Source: Arthrinium phaeospermum | Taxonomy: Eukaryota > Ascomycota > Sordariomycetes > Amphisphaeriales > Apiosporaceae | Assembly: GCA_006503535.1 (NCBI GenBank) | Contig: QYRS01000003.1 | Coordinates: 3,968,001-4,032,000 of the forward strand | DNA: 64,000 nt | Direction: 5' to 3' | Shown here: positions 40,660-51,665 of the stretch, in pieces | Numbering within the stretch: the stretch's first letter is position 1 | Layout: each line of letters opens with the position of its first letter | Notes under the pieces: generated by a model | What the model saw: the letters and a program-made list of their open reading frames with translations, nothing else | The model's database searches: none | What the model was told of the DNA's origin: nothing | Translations under genes and position numbers: made by a program

Positions 40660-42954
40660 ATGCGACTCATTCACACAACAACACTGGAGTTTGCCGAGTT
40701 TATTGAAGACCATATCCCGCCGTACGCTATCCTCTCCCACACTTGGAGCAACGAGGAGATCACCCTGAAGCAAGCATGCGAGCGCACTCCAGCAATCGAG
40801 TCGAGGAGTGGCTGGATCAAGATAGAGAAAACATGCAACCAGGCACGCATGGACGGGTTGGACTACGCCTGGATCGATACGTGCTGCATAGACAAAACTA
40901 ACAGCGCAGAGCTTTCGGAATCTATCAATTCCATGTTCAAATGGTACGAAAGAAGTATCATATGTTACTCCTTTCTTGTCGACGTACCCCGTCGAGACGA
41001 CTGGCATCGCGGTACGCCCCATGGATCATTTGCGGCAAGCCGATGGTTTACACGAGGTTGGACGCTGCAAGAACTAATAGCACCCCCAAAAATGGTGTTC
41101 TACGATTCGAGCTGGTCGGTCATTGGATCCCGGGACCAGATGGCAGCTGTCATCTCCGCCATCACTGCCATAGACAAAGCATTCCTGGGCTATCGCGTAT
41201 CCGAAACGCCAAAGTCGTCTCCCCGTACACAAACAGAAGTCTCTCCGGTGAAGCTGTGGGACTTGGTCGATGGCTCAAAGGGCTCTATGGTCCGGGATAG
41301 GTGGCTCTCGTCCCGTTTGAATCGAGTCAGTGTCGCGGAAAGAATGAGCTGGGCCGCCAGACGGAAGACAACGAGGATCGAGGACATCGCGTACTGCCTG
41401 CTAGGCATATTCGGAATCAGCATGCCCTTGATCTACGGCGAAGGGGCCGCGGCTTTCATCCGGCTGCAGGAAGAAATATTGAGACTGTCCGACGACTACT
41501 CCATCTTGGCCTGGAACTTTATGCACAAGGGAGTCCCGCTTCCTGTACACACCTGGGACAATGAATTCGGCTACCTGAGCAGTCGCACTAGGCTGCGCAG
41601 ACTCACGCCTTCGAAGATGGGACCCGATTGCCCATCCGTTGGGCTCCTGGCCGAGTCACCGGCGTCTTTCCTGGGCTGCGACGACATCATGCCGTGGGAG
41701 GTTGACCACGTCGGCGGCGTCGCGTCTCTCACCAACAAAGGACTGCATGCTACGCTGCCGCTTTCCGAGGATGAGCCGCCGTACATGCTGCTCCCCTGCC
41801 GGAGGAAGTCCGACCCGCGATACATGGTGGCAATTCCTGTCATCAAGCGAGAAGGCAACATATATGCCAGAGCAGTCTGGCCACACAAGCTGGTTTCGCA
41901 CAACTTTTGGCCTTGTTGGGTTCCGACGCCAATGCACCTTCTCACCCGGCCCCATATTTACGACAACCGCACGAGATACTCAGACTACAGTTTCTGGATC
42001 CGGGAGCTACCGCCAGGATACCAAGTCGCCGACGCTCATCCCAGAGACTGCTGGTCCCAATCCACGGGGATGCTCACCCCCTACCCAACGCTGGAAAAGA
42101 CGCCTTTGGGGGAGACCGCAAGGGTTTACTTGCTTTTGAAGGGCGATCAAGCGACGAAGGACCTTTTCATTATCCTCGAGGTCCGCCGCTTGTATCAAGA
42201 TGGCATGTGGTGGCTCAAACCCGTCATGAGCGGCCACGCGATCATGCCCTACCCGGCAGGGCAAGCCGCGGCAGCCCTGGCATTGGCCTTTTCTGGAGAC
42301 TTCCCTGTCGAGCTGTTTCAGTACGATCGGAACGAGAACGGACTTGTTTTCGTGGATATCGGTTACGAGCATTGGCTCGGCCGGCCAATGTTGATCGTGG
42401 CGGTCAAGCTCGACGAGGGGACGTCGTTCTCGGCATCCTGGAGGCGGTATGGGTACGACCTGAAGGCGTGCGTGCGCGGACGACTCAATGACGTGATCAA
42501 AAGATGCAGATACCTGTCAGCACTTCTGGACCACCTTGGCCGCATGGCTCTCCATTGGGAATCCAACATCCGTCAACTCGGGTATGTGCTTCTGGCAGGC
42601 AACGTCGCTGTCCTACTCGTCGTCCAGTCACTCTTCCCTTCGGCCGAATCGCCAGAGTCCACCCACCCGGTTGACTCAAGGCTAAGTATCCCGTATTTTC
42701 CGGTGTGCTTCTGGCTGATCTGTGGTGGTTTTTACTACTTTCTGGAGCATTGTGTGCGGCTTCGCTCTTTTCCGCGTTTCTTCCGGCATCTGAAAGCTGT
42801 CTCCCTTCTCGGATTTCACACTTTCGTCTACTGGAAAGTGGCCGTGGCCCTGGATCTTGATTTGAACGAGGTTGCGGTTGAAGGCCTGGCCATTGTTTCA
42901 CTGTGCACGTTTTTTGTCTGTCTGGTGCAGAGACTATTTCATATTCATCTGTAG
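40660..42954 (+). CDS. HET-domain protein with C-terminal membrane segments
   Basis: An intronless 764-residue protein. The N-terminus is a classical heterokaryon-incompatibility (HET) domain: YAILSHTWSNEEITL (about residues 22-36), GLDYAWIDTCCIDK (about 66-79), SINSMFKWYERS, and SRWFTRGWTLQELIAP (about 126-141). AYCLLGIFGISMPLIYGEG, the usual follow-on block of HET proteins, lies at about 245-263. The middle part has no recognised motif. The C-terminus carries four hydrophobic segments (about 640-660, 677-700, 705-725 and 740-760), so the protein may be anchored in a membrane. HET proteins trigger cell death when incompatible alleles meet, usually with a partner gene. No partner is evident immediately next to it, but a NACHT and a HeLo gene lie in the same window. 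Confidence 0.92.
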   Translation: MRLIHTTTLEFAEFIEDHIPPYAILSHTWSNEEITLKQACERTPAIESRSGWIKIEKTCNQARMDGLDYAWIDTCCIDKTNSAELSESINSMFKWYERSIICYSFLVDVPRRDDWHRGTPHGSFAASRWFTRGWTLQELIAPPKMVFYDSSWSVIGSRDQMAAVISAITAIDKAFLGYRVSETPKSSPRTQTEVSPVKLWDLVDGSKGSMVRDRWLSSRLNRVSVAERMSWAARRKTTRIEDIAYCLLGIFGISMPLIYGEGAAAFIRLQEEILRLSDDYSILAWNFMHKGVPLPVHTWDNEFGYLSSRTRLRRLTPSKMGPDCPSVGLLAESPASFLGCDDIMPWEVDHVGGVASLTNKGLHATLPLSEDEPPYMLLPCRRKSDPRYMVAIPVIKREGNIYARAVWPHKLVSHNFWPCWVPTPMHLLTRPHIYDNRTRYSDYSFWIRELPPGYQVADAHPRDCWSQSTGMLTPYPTLEKTPLGETARVYLLLKGDQATKDLFIILEVRRLYQDGMWWLKPVMSGHAIMPYPAGQAAAALALAFSGDFPVELFQYDRNENGLVFVDIGYEHWLGRPMLIVAVKLDEGTSFSASWRRYGYDLKACVRGRLNDVIKRCRYLSALLDHLGRMALHWESNIRQLGYVLLAGNVAVLLVVQSLFPSAESPESTHPVDSRLSIPYFPVCFWLICGGFYYFLEHCVRLRSFPRFFRHLKAVSLLGFHTFVYWKVAVALDLDLNEVAVEGLAIVSLCTFFVCLVQRLFHIHL

Positions 42955-43373
42955 CCAGACACGCGTGTTGTCCATTCAAAACACCACGTTAATCAATGGT
43001 GAAGATGCTCCGTATAATTCTTGCATCCCTACCGGGACTGTTGATTATGCCTTAAGGGAGTGAAAATGGACTCAGCGTGCCCCCGGAACACCCGACTCTT
43101 CTTGAACCACCCGGATGGACTAAACTACACAATCAAAACGTGATAATGCTCTTACATGTTGAAGAACCTGCAAGCTGGTGACTGATAGAGTCGAATGTAA
43201 GTTTTATTACCTATGACGAAATTTGGTCGTCTTCGTTCACTCCGATTAATACTGGTGAACACTCTTCATTAACCCTGTTATAAATCAAATCACACATCAG
43301 CAGCAATGGGTAACTACGAACGAATCCCCTCTACCCTACAATTAACCACTAATAATTTACATCGAACCAGGTC
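42955..43373. other. intergenic region between convergent genes
   Basis: No feature seen beyond the 3' ends of the flanking genes. Confidence 0.4.
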
Positions 43374-44497
43374 CTAAAGAAAGTCTGCCAGGACCGTCTC
43401 TCCTTCTGCAAAGTGAGCATCGCGTACGCTCTCCTTCCAAACCCAGTCCCGCTTGAGAGCATCCCGCGCCTCGACGCTTGTTTCCCACGGCTCTAACCCG
43501 TTGAGGTACCGAGCCTTGGGGAACTCGCGCAGCCCGTCCCCGGATCCGAAGGCAGCCTCGAGGACGTGACTGGCCGACGTGGCCGGGCTCCTCACGCTGC
43601 CGCCGCCACGGAGCATCATCAACAGCGCCGCCATCAGCGGGAAGAGGACCTGCATGACCAGGACGCGGATGACCCAGGGGGCCTGGCGCGCGAGTCCGGT
43701 GCTCATGCGGCCCGGGTCCACGCCCAAAACACACACGCGGCTCAGGGCGGCGTCCCGGTCCAGGCGTCGCTGCAGCTCGTGCACCATCATGACCAGAAAC
43801 AGCTTGGCGGCGCCGTAGCGTCGGAATGCGGGGCGGAAGGATGGGTCATCTTTGGCCGGGCACCAGGTGCCGCAGGCGATGTCGCCGACGGTGGCTTGGT
43901 CTCGGAGGACGGTCTTGTATTTGTCTTCGACGAAGGCTTTGCTGTCGCTGTTTCGCTTGTCCAGTGGACTAGGGGTAGCATGTTAGTCGCTGCTTTAGCT
44001 CTCGATGCCGCGGTGGGAAGTCTGATTTAGAACACCTACTCGTGAGACTCGCTCCCGATAATGACGATCCGTCCAGAGTCCTTATCAATGCTTTGAAGGA
44101 GGAGCAGAGTCAAGAGCCAGTGCCCGAGGTAGTTGGCGCTGAAGACCTTGTCTAGACCGTCCTCGGTCCAGGCCTGGTTCCCGAAGTCCTGCAAGCCGGC
44201 GTTTAGGATAAGGGCTCGGATAGGGGGCAAGGTACCCGCGGCCACTCTGGCGTTGATATCCCTGGCTAGGTGGCGCACGTTACCGAGGTTCGTAAGGTCC
44301 AATGAGCATAGTTCGTGCGGGTGTGACGGAGTCGATGCCAGGATGGAAGAAATGACGGGGGAATTTTGATTATCGCGAACGGTGTAGAGGCCGTGGTACC
44401 TGGACAGCTCCGGGTCATTGGCTATCTGTTTCACAATAGCGCTCCCGAGGCCGCCGTTGGTGCCCGTCACGAGAATAGATCCCTTAATGAAACCCAT
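43374..44497 (-). CDS. short-chain dehydrogenase/reductase
   Basis: Two exons, 44497-44040 and 43968-43374, give 350 residues. The Rossmann signature TGTNGGLGSA (TGxxGxG, about residues 11-20), an ILNAG block, the catalytic-strand Ser region (RIVIIGSESH) and the active-site RRYGAAK (YxxxK) mark a classical SDR of the retinol-dehydrogenase/WWOX-like type using NAD(P)H. The catalytic Ser and Tyr-Lys pair appear intact. A hydrophobic stretch (WVIRVLVMQVLFPLMAALLMM) after the active site may anchor it to a membrane. Start 44497 (MGFIKGSILVTG) is chosen over a TTG further up. A P450 remnant lies 300-600 bp upstream on the same strand, so a lost two-enzyme module is possible. Substrate unknown. Confidence 0.88.
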
Positions 44498-44924
44498 TGT
44501 GCGTTGTTGCAACTGGTTCTGCGGTCGGCCTGGATATAGAAGGGGAGCTTAGGTGGGCAGAGGAGTGTGGATACTAGTATGAGGAGATCAAAGAGGGGCT
44601 TGGATACTGTTGGTTTGGAAACATTTATCACGTCCGTGCGTGCCGCCTCCCTCCCTCGCCTGGTCGGCGACCCAGTTTGCCGGGGGCAATCAGTAGAGGC
44701 AGACTATGAGGCCGGGGGCGTGGTCGTACATACAGCAAGGAGGGGTCGTATATGTGGGACAACCGCTGTACTAGTTTGTTATGCGAAAACTGTCACGGGT
44801 GGGCGCCGAGGCCCCAACCAACTGCATCTACCCGCCCCAACGAACCAGAATACGAAGACCCGAAGTAAGCAAACACCAATTCTACTTGAGCGTATGCTGG
44901 CCGTGGAGACCCTCCTCCATCATA

Positions 44925-45065
44925 CATCCTGCGCCGGCGCTGCACCATGACCCGGTAGCCGGCGCGCAGCCGCTTGCCCCCGATGACGGTGGCCCGCGTG
45001 ACGAGGCGCACCGACGCGGACCAGCCTGACAGCCGCAGCGTCTCGTTCCAGGCGGCGTCGACGCG
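44925..45065 (-). pseudogene. cytochrome P450 fragment
   Basis: A short minus-strand frame reads VDAAWNETLRLSGWSASVRL and then VTRATVIGGKRLRAGYRVMV. This matches the K-helix (ExLR-type, here ETLRL) and the following beta strands of fungal P450s of the CYP7/CYP8-like group, where 'SASVR ... I-x-G-x-x-L-x-x-G' occurs. There is no haem-binding Cys motif or N-terminal anchor in the surrounding sequence, so only a ~45-residue relic is left. Confidence 0.6.
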
Positions 45066-45080
45066 CGGGACACTGGGCGG

Positions 45081-45788
45081 CGTCCTGCATTGGGGGTCTA
45101 CCGGTTTGTGGCCGCGGAAGGCGGGCGCTGTCTCTTGCTTATGGACCTTCAAGTAGGAGGGATGAGGTTAAATTATAAGTACATGCCCTGTCACGTTGCT
45201 TTGCATGGGATAATATATCATTTCGAGCCTCTTTCGCACAAATCCGTCTCGCAATGCTATTTCCTGTTTCCTTCTAGATCCCAACGGAATGGTATGATCG
45301 ACAGTGGCACAGGTTGGCAAAGAAAGTATTCCGATACCCCCATGGGAAGCCGAACCAACACGCAGTGTGCATATATTATTATTCGAAAGTGAGAGGAGGG
45401 AATGGAAGGCAAAGAAATGCAGACAACAGGATAGGTAAAGCTTGACCACGTCTATGGCTGGACACGTGATTAGGCATTGTTTCTGGGGCACCGTCTCCCG
45501 AAGGGCTCATTGGCATGCTTGTGTTGATCATGCATTGCGGGAAACAGGGATCTGGCTTATCCCCGGAATCCCCGACTTTGCAGAGGCCCACCCTGAACCG
45601 AGCTGTGCCCAATTAGAACGCGATCAAGATCTTACACGTCAACTATACCTGCCTCTACCTGTATGCTGCTGACTGATGAGCTCAAACGTAAGCTGTGTTT
45701 CTTGCGGCGGGGATCGACCCCCTCCCTACACCCTAATCGATCTGGATCAAACCTTGTCATAATATAGAATACATCAAAACCAACTACA
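45081..45788. other. intergenic region
   Basis: No gene or repeat is supported. GGGGATCGACCCCCTCCC near 45711 is a short palindromic GC-rich sequence. The last 60 bp before 45789 look like a leader. Confidence 0.35.
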
Positions 45789-46622
45789 ATGAACTACAAG
45801 TGTGAAGTCCTGGACCGGCCCGCAACTCTCCTCTCGAAGGAAGCGTTAACTGAGCTGCACTCCTCCCTACGAGCACTGGGAGGTCGGTGTCTCCACCCCC
45901 TGCCGGACTACCAGGTCTTCAGCACCGACGTGACCGCCGCCTTCGCCAACAAGGTCCTCGTCGTGGCCCGACACAACGGCGAGGTCGTGGGGTTCGTGTC
46001 CGCCGTCCATTCACAAGGTATCCCCGAGAAGCTGCAACACCCCGTCGTCCACACAGGCTTGACCTGCGTCCACCCCGACCACCAGCGCCGGCGCGGCGGC
46101 CTGAAGCAGCAGATGTACGGCCACCTCTTCCTGCACCTGCTGTCGCGCCCCACCCACCGCCGCGGGTTCTGGGTCACGACCGTGACCGACATCGTCAGCT
46201 CGCTCGTGGACATGAGCCGGGTCTCGATCCGCAACTTCCCCTCGCCGCCGTCGTCAACTACGTCCTCCACCTCGGACGGGGACGGCCCGAGCGAGGAGCA
46301 CCTGCTCATCGCCCGCGAGTTCAGTGCGCGCCATCGCCGGGAGACCCTGGTAGCAACGACGGCTGAGTTTGACGAGCGGGCGTTCTTGTTCAGGGGGTCC
46401 AACGACCATGCGGCTGCCGCGGCGTTTCGCAAGGATATCGATGACCAAGGAAGGTATTGGCACCAGGATCGGGCAGCGTCGCAGTTTTATCGTGGGTTGA
46501 TCCGGCCGGGGACGGGGGACGAGGTGCTGTTGGTTGGGTTCATCGACCCGGGGCATCTGCAGGCGGTGGAAATTGGGGAGGCGCATCGGGATCGGTGGAT
46601 GGAAAGGTATGCTAAGTTGTGA
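45789..46622 (+). CDS. GNAT-like acetyltransferase-fold hypothetical protein
   Basis: A 277-residue intronless protein. KVLVVARHNGEVVGFVSAVH (about 57-76) and HTGLTCVHPDHQRRRGGLKQ (about 87-106) follow the strand 4, strand 4-5 and acetyl-CoA-binding loop pattern of GNAT N-acetyltransferases ('V-x-P-x-x-[QR]-x-[RK]-G-x-G/G-G'). Later, GFWVTTVTDIVSSLVDMSR and SIRNFPSPP fit the C-terminal part of the fold. The loop has RRRGG rather than the standard G-x-G/A, so cofactor binding is plausible but not certain. There is no signal peptide. The neighbouring convergent NACHT gene gives no functional hint. Substrate unknown. Confidence 0.6.
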   Translation: MNYKCEVLDRPATLLSKEALTELHSSLRALGGRCLHPLPDYQVFSTDVTAAFANKVLVVARHNGEVVGFVSAVHSQGIPEKLQHPVVHTGLTCVHPDHQRRRGGLKQQMYGHLFLHLLSRPTHRRGFWVTTVTDIVSSLVDMSRVSIRNFPSPPSSTTSSTSDGDGPSEEHLLIAREFSARHRRETLVATTAEFDERAFLFRGSNDHAAAAAFRKDIDDQGRYWHQDRAASQFYRGLIRPGTGDEVLLVGFIDPGHLQAVEIGEAHRDRWMERYAKL

Positions 46623-46916
46623 GAGGTGTGGGCTGCTGTGGATTCCCCTCTTTTGTCAACTGCAATGGATTAGAATAGCTACGGTTCCGAACTCCGCAGA
46701 AGCGCGGGATAGATCGACGTATACTTCAGCTACATTGGTGAGCTGTGTAGAAGAAACGAGGCAGTGGAGACTGTAAGAGTGGTTAAGGTGGGCAAAGACG
46801 GTTGACGAAATAAGTAAAGATTGAGAGTGAGACCGTTCTCTAGAATTGCTTTGCACGGTATGAGTATGTGGAGAGACTGTCGTAACCCCATAGCTCGTCT
46901 GGCTGTATAATGACTA

Positions 46917-49900
46917 CTAGCCACAGGATTCCCAACACTCTGCAGCTTTCCAGAAAGCTTCATGATTCATATCTTCATCTCTCCACACTAAGCGCTTGTT
47001 ATAATCCCCATGTGCTAAGTGTCTTCTTTGTTTGACTATGTGCTCAATGACATGGTCAAGACTTTTTATTGGGGCGTCCAATTGGAGAATGTCTCTAGCA
47101 AGGCGTGCGAGCTGTTTCCCCTCTGCGGATAAGAGATCTCGCTTAATATGATGAGAGTGGTGGCTCTCAATAAGATCGATGATTTCGGGATCTAGGAATC
47201 GATCTGATTCTTCTAGCAGCGTCGTCAAAGATATGCATGCCTCCCGAACGTCCCTGGTAGTATCTGGCGATCTCACATAGCAGTCAAGTAGCAGACAATT
47301 TGCCGTGACGCGAATGATTCTTTTCATTGGGACTTCAACCCAAATAGCTTCACGGTCCCAACTAGTAATGGTATCGATGGTGGGGAAGTCGTCATCTCTG
47401 ATCAGTAGTGCAAAGATTACCGTTCCATTCACATCTGCCCCGGCCTTGACCATGGTCCCGATCAGATCAAGGGCTTTGCTGTACAGACACGGAATAGGGG
47501 AGTGAGATCTCTGTCTTCGATCGTTGAAATGGCCTATCAGGCGAAAGAGAGACTGTAACAGATATTCAAGCGGGCCACCAAGTATATCCCGGGCGAAATG
47601 GAAATATAAATCGAAATCAGACATGACATAGTATTGCTCCGTAATGTTCACCCCAGTATCGAATATGAGGTTTGCGAGGCGTGTAACTGCGGGAAATGCT
47701 AGTATTGCGTCGCTTGCAAACATATTTGCAAGTATGGACGGCATGCTCGACTGGGGTACTCGGTTGTCCAATACTGCCCGGTGAGTGTACTCCACATGGC
47801 CGAATCTAACTGCTGCGCTGAAAAAGTCCAAACGAAGCAGTTCGATTGTAGCACATTCTGGAATGTCACCGGGAACATTTGATAGCCTTTCACAAGCCTG
47901 TACCAAGTTTTCGACATCATGATGTCTCTCAAATCCCCACAGGAAAAACAAAGATTCTAGAAGAACCATGGACGCGAGTTTTGGTCCGACAGTCCGGCTC
48001 CTCCATAACCTATGCGGCATGGCTGAAAGTCCGGTTGGTATTCCCGGGTAACAAGGTTCGGCTTCAAGAAGCAAACAGGCGAGCCGCGATTCACATAAGT
48101 CCAGTTGCAGACGGGAGGATGCCGTGCAATTTTCGTCGAGGATTGCTCTTCCTTCTTTTGTATCGACCAGAAAGTCAACAGCCGAGCGATGAACAAAGTC
48201 CACCTTAGTTCTCTGTTCTCCGAATACCACTTGCTGGCATTGGAGCCACTGTTTACTCCAGTTTTCTTCGGAACCCGAGCTGAGTGTTGTGACATCCAAA
48301 AACCCAGCACAGCTGCTCATGATGTCTGATGTGGTCTTCTCGCATTTGATAGACGCTTGTTCGCTCAAACCACTAGGATTTCGTGACTTCAGAATTTCCA
48401 AGCGTAAAGGCGTCACGGCCAAAGCAAGTTGCGACACAGACAAAGACGCCGGTATCCCGTCAGGCCTGAAATGTACGGCATCTTGCTGAGCTTGAATGAG
48501 CAACCTGAAATATAGAGCAACCTTCTGGGAGTTTGCCTGGCGCTCATCATTGCTCATGCGCCTCCACATTGACTTGTATAAATCTTCGAGTCCTTCAGGC
48601 AGATTGTCGATGTATTGCTGGACTTCATCGAATTCCCGCGAAAGCTCCAGCGCTCTGTTGACGTTTCGTAAAACAAGGTGGGTCCATAGGAAAACGCCAT
48701 GGGCCTTTTCTACAAGTAGCATTTCGAGTTTTCCTCTACCCTCCCCTTCGCACAATAGTGCGCTTTCGACGTAGCGGGTGATGTCCTGATGATTCACATC
48801 ATGCAGTGCAAGGGAGGGGTACTTGGCTTGGCCGAACCTCGTTCTCAAAAGAGGTTCAGGTCGACTGGCCACGCACAGTTTGATATGCGGGAACGGTTGG
48901 AAGTTGTCTTTGAGTATATCAAGGAGAGCGCCTGTCCCATCTTTGGGGTCAATTTCGTCAAGACCGTCAAGAAAAAGGCATACTGGGATGTTGTGATTCT
49001 TCATCATTACCGACCAGAGAGCCTGTAATTCTTCGAGCGACCAGTCGGTGGGGTTATCCTTCAAAGACATTGCGTCTGAGGCTCCGAGAATATAGTCGGC
49101 AATAGCGGGCTTAGCATTGAGGACTTGGTGTATCACCGAACAGAAAACCCCTTTCAGGTTTCGTTGCATCGGCTCAGGTCCCAATAGCCATATGAAGTGC
49201 GATACGACAATGACGTCTGGATACCAGGCTCTCAACCGATCTTGGGTTTGTGGCTCGGAGACCAAAAACTTCATCAATGTGGTCTTCCCAGAGCCGGGTT
49301 TCCCACTGATCCAGAAGACCTGGTCCTCTGAGCAAAGCCAATTGCGGAAGGCGCCCCAGAGTGCTGTTTGATGATCGTCCTTCCAGATGGTCTGTAGCGT
49401 GCTGGGATGGTGCACGTGGTGGTCGTTACGCCTTTCATTCATCCCATTGTATTTGAGACTTTGAAGCAGTTTTTGACGTCGCTCGGCCTCTTTGCGTTCC
49501 AGTACTCGAGCCTCTTGAGCGGCCTGGGCCCAAATGACAATTGCTGTCACATGCTCCTTGATGACAGTTGCCTCCACGGAAATGAGATCGCTCAGATCTC
49601 GTTTCCCTTCTCCCCATTTTGCAACGAAGCTCTGGATGTCATGGGGCAGAACACTGATGTCGGCGTACATGGTTCTGACTCGAGAACTAGTTACAGTCAG
49701 CACCCGATGCTAGTAAGGGTATTCGTGATCTGCGAAGGAATACGGAGGAAATTCAAGGAAGTCTTACTAGGTACGGGTGACTAGTGAAAGTTGGATCAAA
49801 TCTTTGGCTTCCTGAAGCTGCTTTTCCAGGTCATCCAGCTTCCAATTCCCAGTCAACTTCTTCCCAATGACTTTCATCGTCAAAGCAGCTGTCGAAGCCT

Positions 49901-50207
49901 TGCTCTTCTTCGCGATACCCTTCTCGAGCATTTCTATCTCTCGAATGATATTCTGGCAAATGCTCTGGCACTTGCTGGCTGACTCAAGGAGCTGTTGTTC
50001 GTCATGGGGGACGAAGGTGGGCGGGTGGATTCCTTCAATGGTTGGCAACAATGTCGCGAGTGTTGTTGCGTGTTCTTTGATTCTGTCGTCAAATGTTCCG
50101 GTCTTGTATACGTTGGATACAAATGCGATGGTCTTTTGGCCGGTCCCGACGATCTGCAATATGTTGCACGCCAGGCCCAGCACGACCAGAGGCTCCAGTC
50201 CAGACAT
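46917..50207 (-). CDS. NACHT STAND/NLR-like protein with fungal N-terminal helical domain
   Basis: Exon 1 (50207-49768) and exon 2 (49686-46917), separated by an 81-bp intron (GTAAGA ... AACTAG), encode 1069 residues. The N-terminus (MSGLEPLVVLGLACNILQIVG) is typical of the fungal STAND N-terminal helical (HeLo-like/SesA-like) domains and runs to about residue 240. The NACHT module follows: Walker A FWISGKPGSGKTT at about 272-284, Walker B VCLFLDGLDEID, and CVASRPEPLLRTRF as the sensor Arg region. The remainder matches the alpha-helical extension (DUF7791-like) of fungal NACHT proteins. I see no WD40, ankyrin or TPR repeats, so the usual ligand-sensing C-terminal repeats are absent or replaced. 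Such proteins act in nonself recognition and programmed cell death. It has no amyloid motif at the N-terminus like that of the HeLo gene. Confidence 0.9.
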
Positions 50208-50975
50208 TTCGCTGTGGAGCTATGGATTGGATGGACTTTTCTGTAGGTTACGGAGTCCTTGGAAGGATCAAGTAAATGCGGTTCAATTGAATGGTTCTCA
50301 ACAGAAAATCGAGTATGATCTTAAACGGATCACGACATTCGTCCGGGCATGGCTTGGAGTAGAAAGTGACAGGGATCACAAGTTCAAGAGCGCCGTGGAG
50401 CGGGGTAAAGAGGTCTGGACTGCTTTCGCCGACGATCGTATCAGGACGAGGGGGCGCAGCGACCTGTTGATTGGGCATCAATGTCTCACAGGCACCTGCA
50501 GACGCCTCGAGCTAGCTGCACAGCCATCCCAGCCCCCACGGCTTGGAAAGCCTGACTACACTCTCGGCTCGGGTCTAAACGCCGAGGCATATCTGAGGGC
50601 TTTCTTCAAGGCTGTGCAACCGGCTCATTACCGACCGACATGTTTTATTGGCTGAGCTCACTACCATCTGGGTTACATAGGAAACCCGATAGCATCGAGG
50701 AAAAAAAGGATTCTCTGGAATTGCTGTCGGGAGTCAAGCTACTAGATTCCAGACGCTTTCCATTATCCGTAACTTCGTCCTTTCAATTTTTGATTTCTAG
50801 TCCGGACTAATGAGATTAAAGCTCTGTATACTCTGCCTCAGATAGCGTCAATGCAGAATAACCCTATTTCAGTCCACCATCTGCTCAAATTGAAGAAGAC
50901 AGATGGAAATATAACGAGAGGAAGAATATAATAGCATTGGGGGGGAAGAAGAAAAGAAGAACATCTAGGCGTGAA
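50208..50975. other. intergenic region
   Basis: Promoter side of the NACHT gene and 3' side of the secreted-protein gene. No gene supported; 50880-50960 is purine-rich. Confidence 0.4.
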
Positions 50976-51665
50976 TCAAGGTAAGACAACACACAGAGCC
51001 GCCAACCCAGCCGCGCCCGCCGCCACCGCCGCAGCCCCCGGCCCCATCGTTGCAAGAGGGGCCCCAGCATTCCTCGTACTCGTCAACCCAGCGTTCGCTT
51101 TGTCGGGCCCCTGCCCCGTCGTGGGATCGCAGAACTCGATATATGTGCCGCCGAGGCTGGACGCCTGATTATCCTTGCAGCTGGCATTGTAGCCCCACTC
51201 GGAGCGCGCGTCGTCGCCCGCGAGCTGAAAGGTGCCGCGGTCGAACGCGTAGATCTCCCAACCGTAGGAGGCGAGGTTCCAGAAGCGCGTCGTCTCGAAG
51301 TGCTCGTGCCGGACGTATCCCTGCAGGTCGCGCGTGCTGGCGTTGTTGTGGAAGACGAGGACGTTGCGGCCGGCTTCTTGCTCCGAGACGCGCCGGACCG
51401 TCTCGTTGACCCATTTCTCCCGCTTGTCGACCTCGTTCTCGAAGATGCCGAAGACGTTGTTCGCGATTTCGCCCAGCACGTCTCCCGCGATCGAGACGAA
51501 GCTGAGGGGGTTGGCGTTGCCTTGCCTGGTGGAGTTGAAGATGTTCTCGCCCACGGAGGTTGGAAGCAAGGAGGCGGTGGTTGTTGCGGTTGCGTCTGCT
51601 GCACTGCTGGGAGTCAACAGTAGCAACGATGCTAGCAACTGTATTGACTTCATGCTAAGCTTCAT
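50976..51665 (-). CDS. secreted, possibly GPI-anchored hypothetical protein
   Basis: From ATG 51665 the protein has 229 residues: a signal peptide (MKLSMKSIQLLASLLLLTPSSA), then a mature region with N-glycosylation sites (NST, NET, NAS). It ends in a small-residue/hydrophobic tail (GPGAAAVAAGAAGLAALCVVLP) preceded by Asn/Gly/Ala, the usual layout of a GPI-attachment signal. Two cysteines (NASCKDN and IEFCDP) could form a disulphide. The middle (EIANNVFGIFENEVDKREKW, later HFETTRFWNLASYGWEIYAF) is not a family I recognise. An open frame upstream would add 19 residues ahead of the signal sequence and is less likely. Probable location is the cell surface; function unknown. Confidence 0.7.
   Translation of the reverse strand: MKLSMKSIQLLASLLLLTPSSAADATATTTASLLPTSVGENIFNSTRQGNANPLSFVSIAGDVLGEIANNVFGIFENEVDKREKWVNETVRRVSEQEAGRNVLVFHNNASTRDLQGYVRHEHFETTRFWNLASYGWEIYAFDRGTFQLAGDDARSEWGYNASCKDNQASSLGGTYIEFCDPTTGQGPDKANAGLTSTRNAGAPLATMGPGAAAVAAGAAGLAALCVVLP

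Noticed and set aside
45705..45735. GGGGATCGACCCC near 45711 as a tRNA B box
   Set aside because: It lacks the GGTTCGAnnCC core and there is no A box or stem around it; it is only a short GC-rich palindrome.
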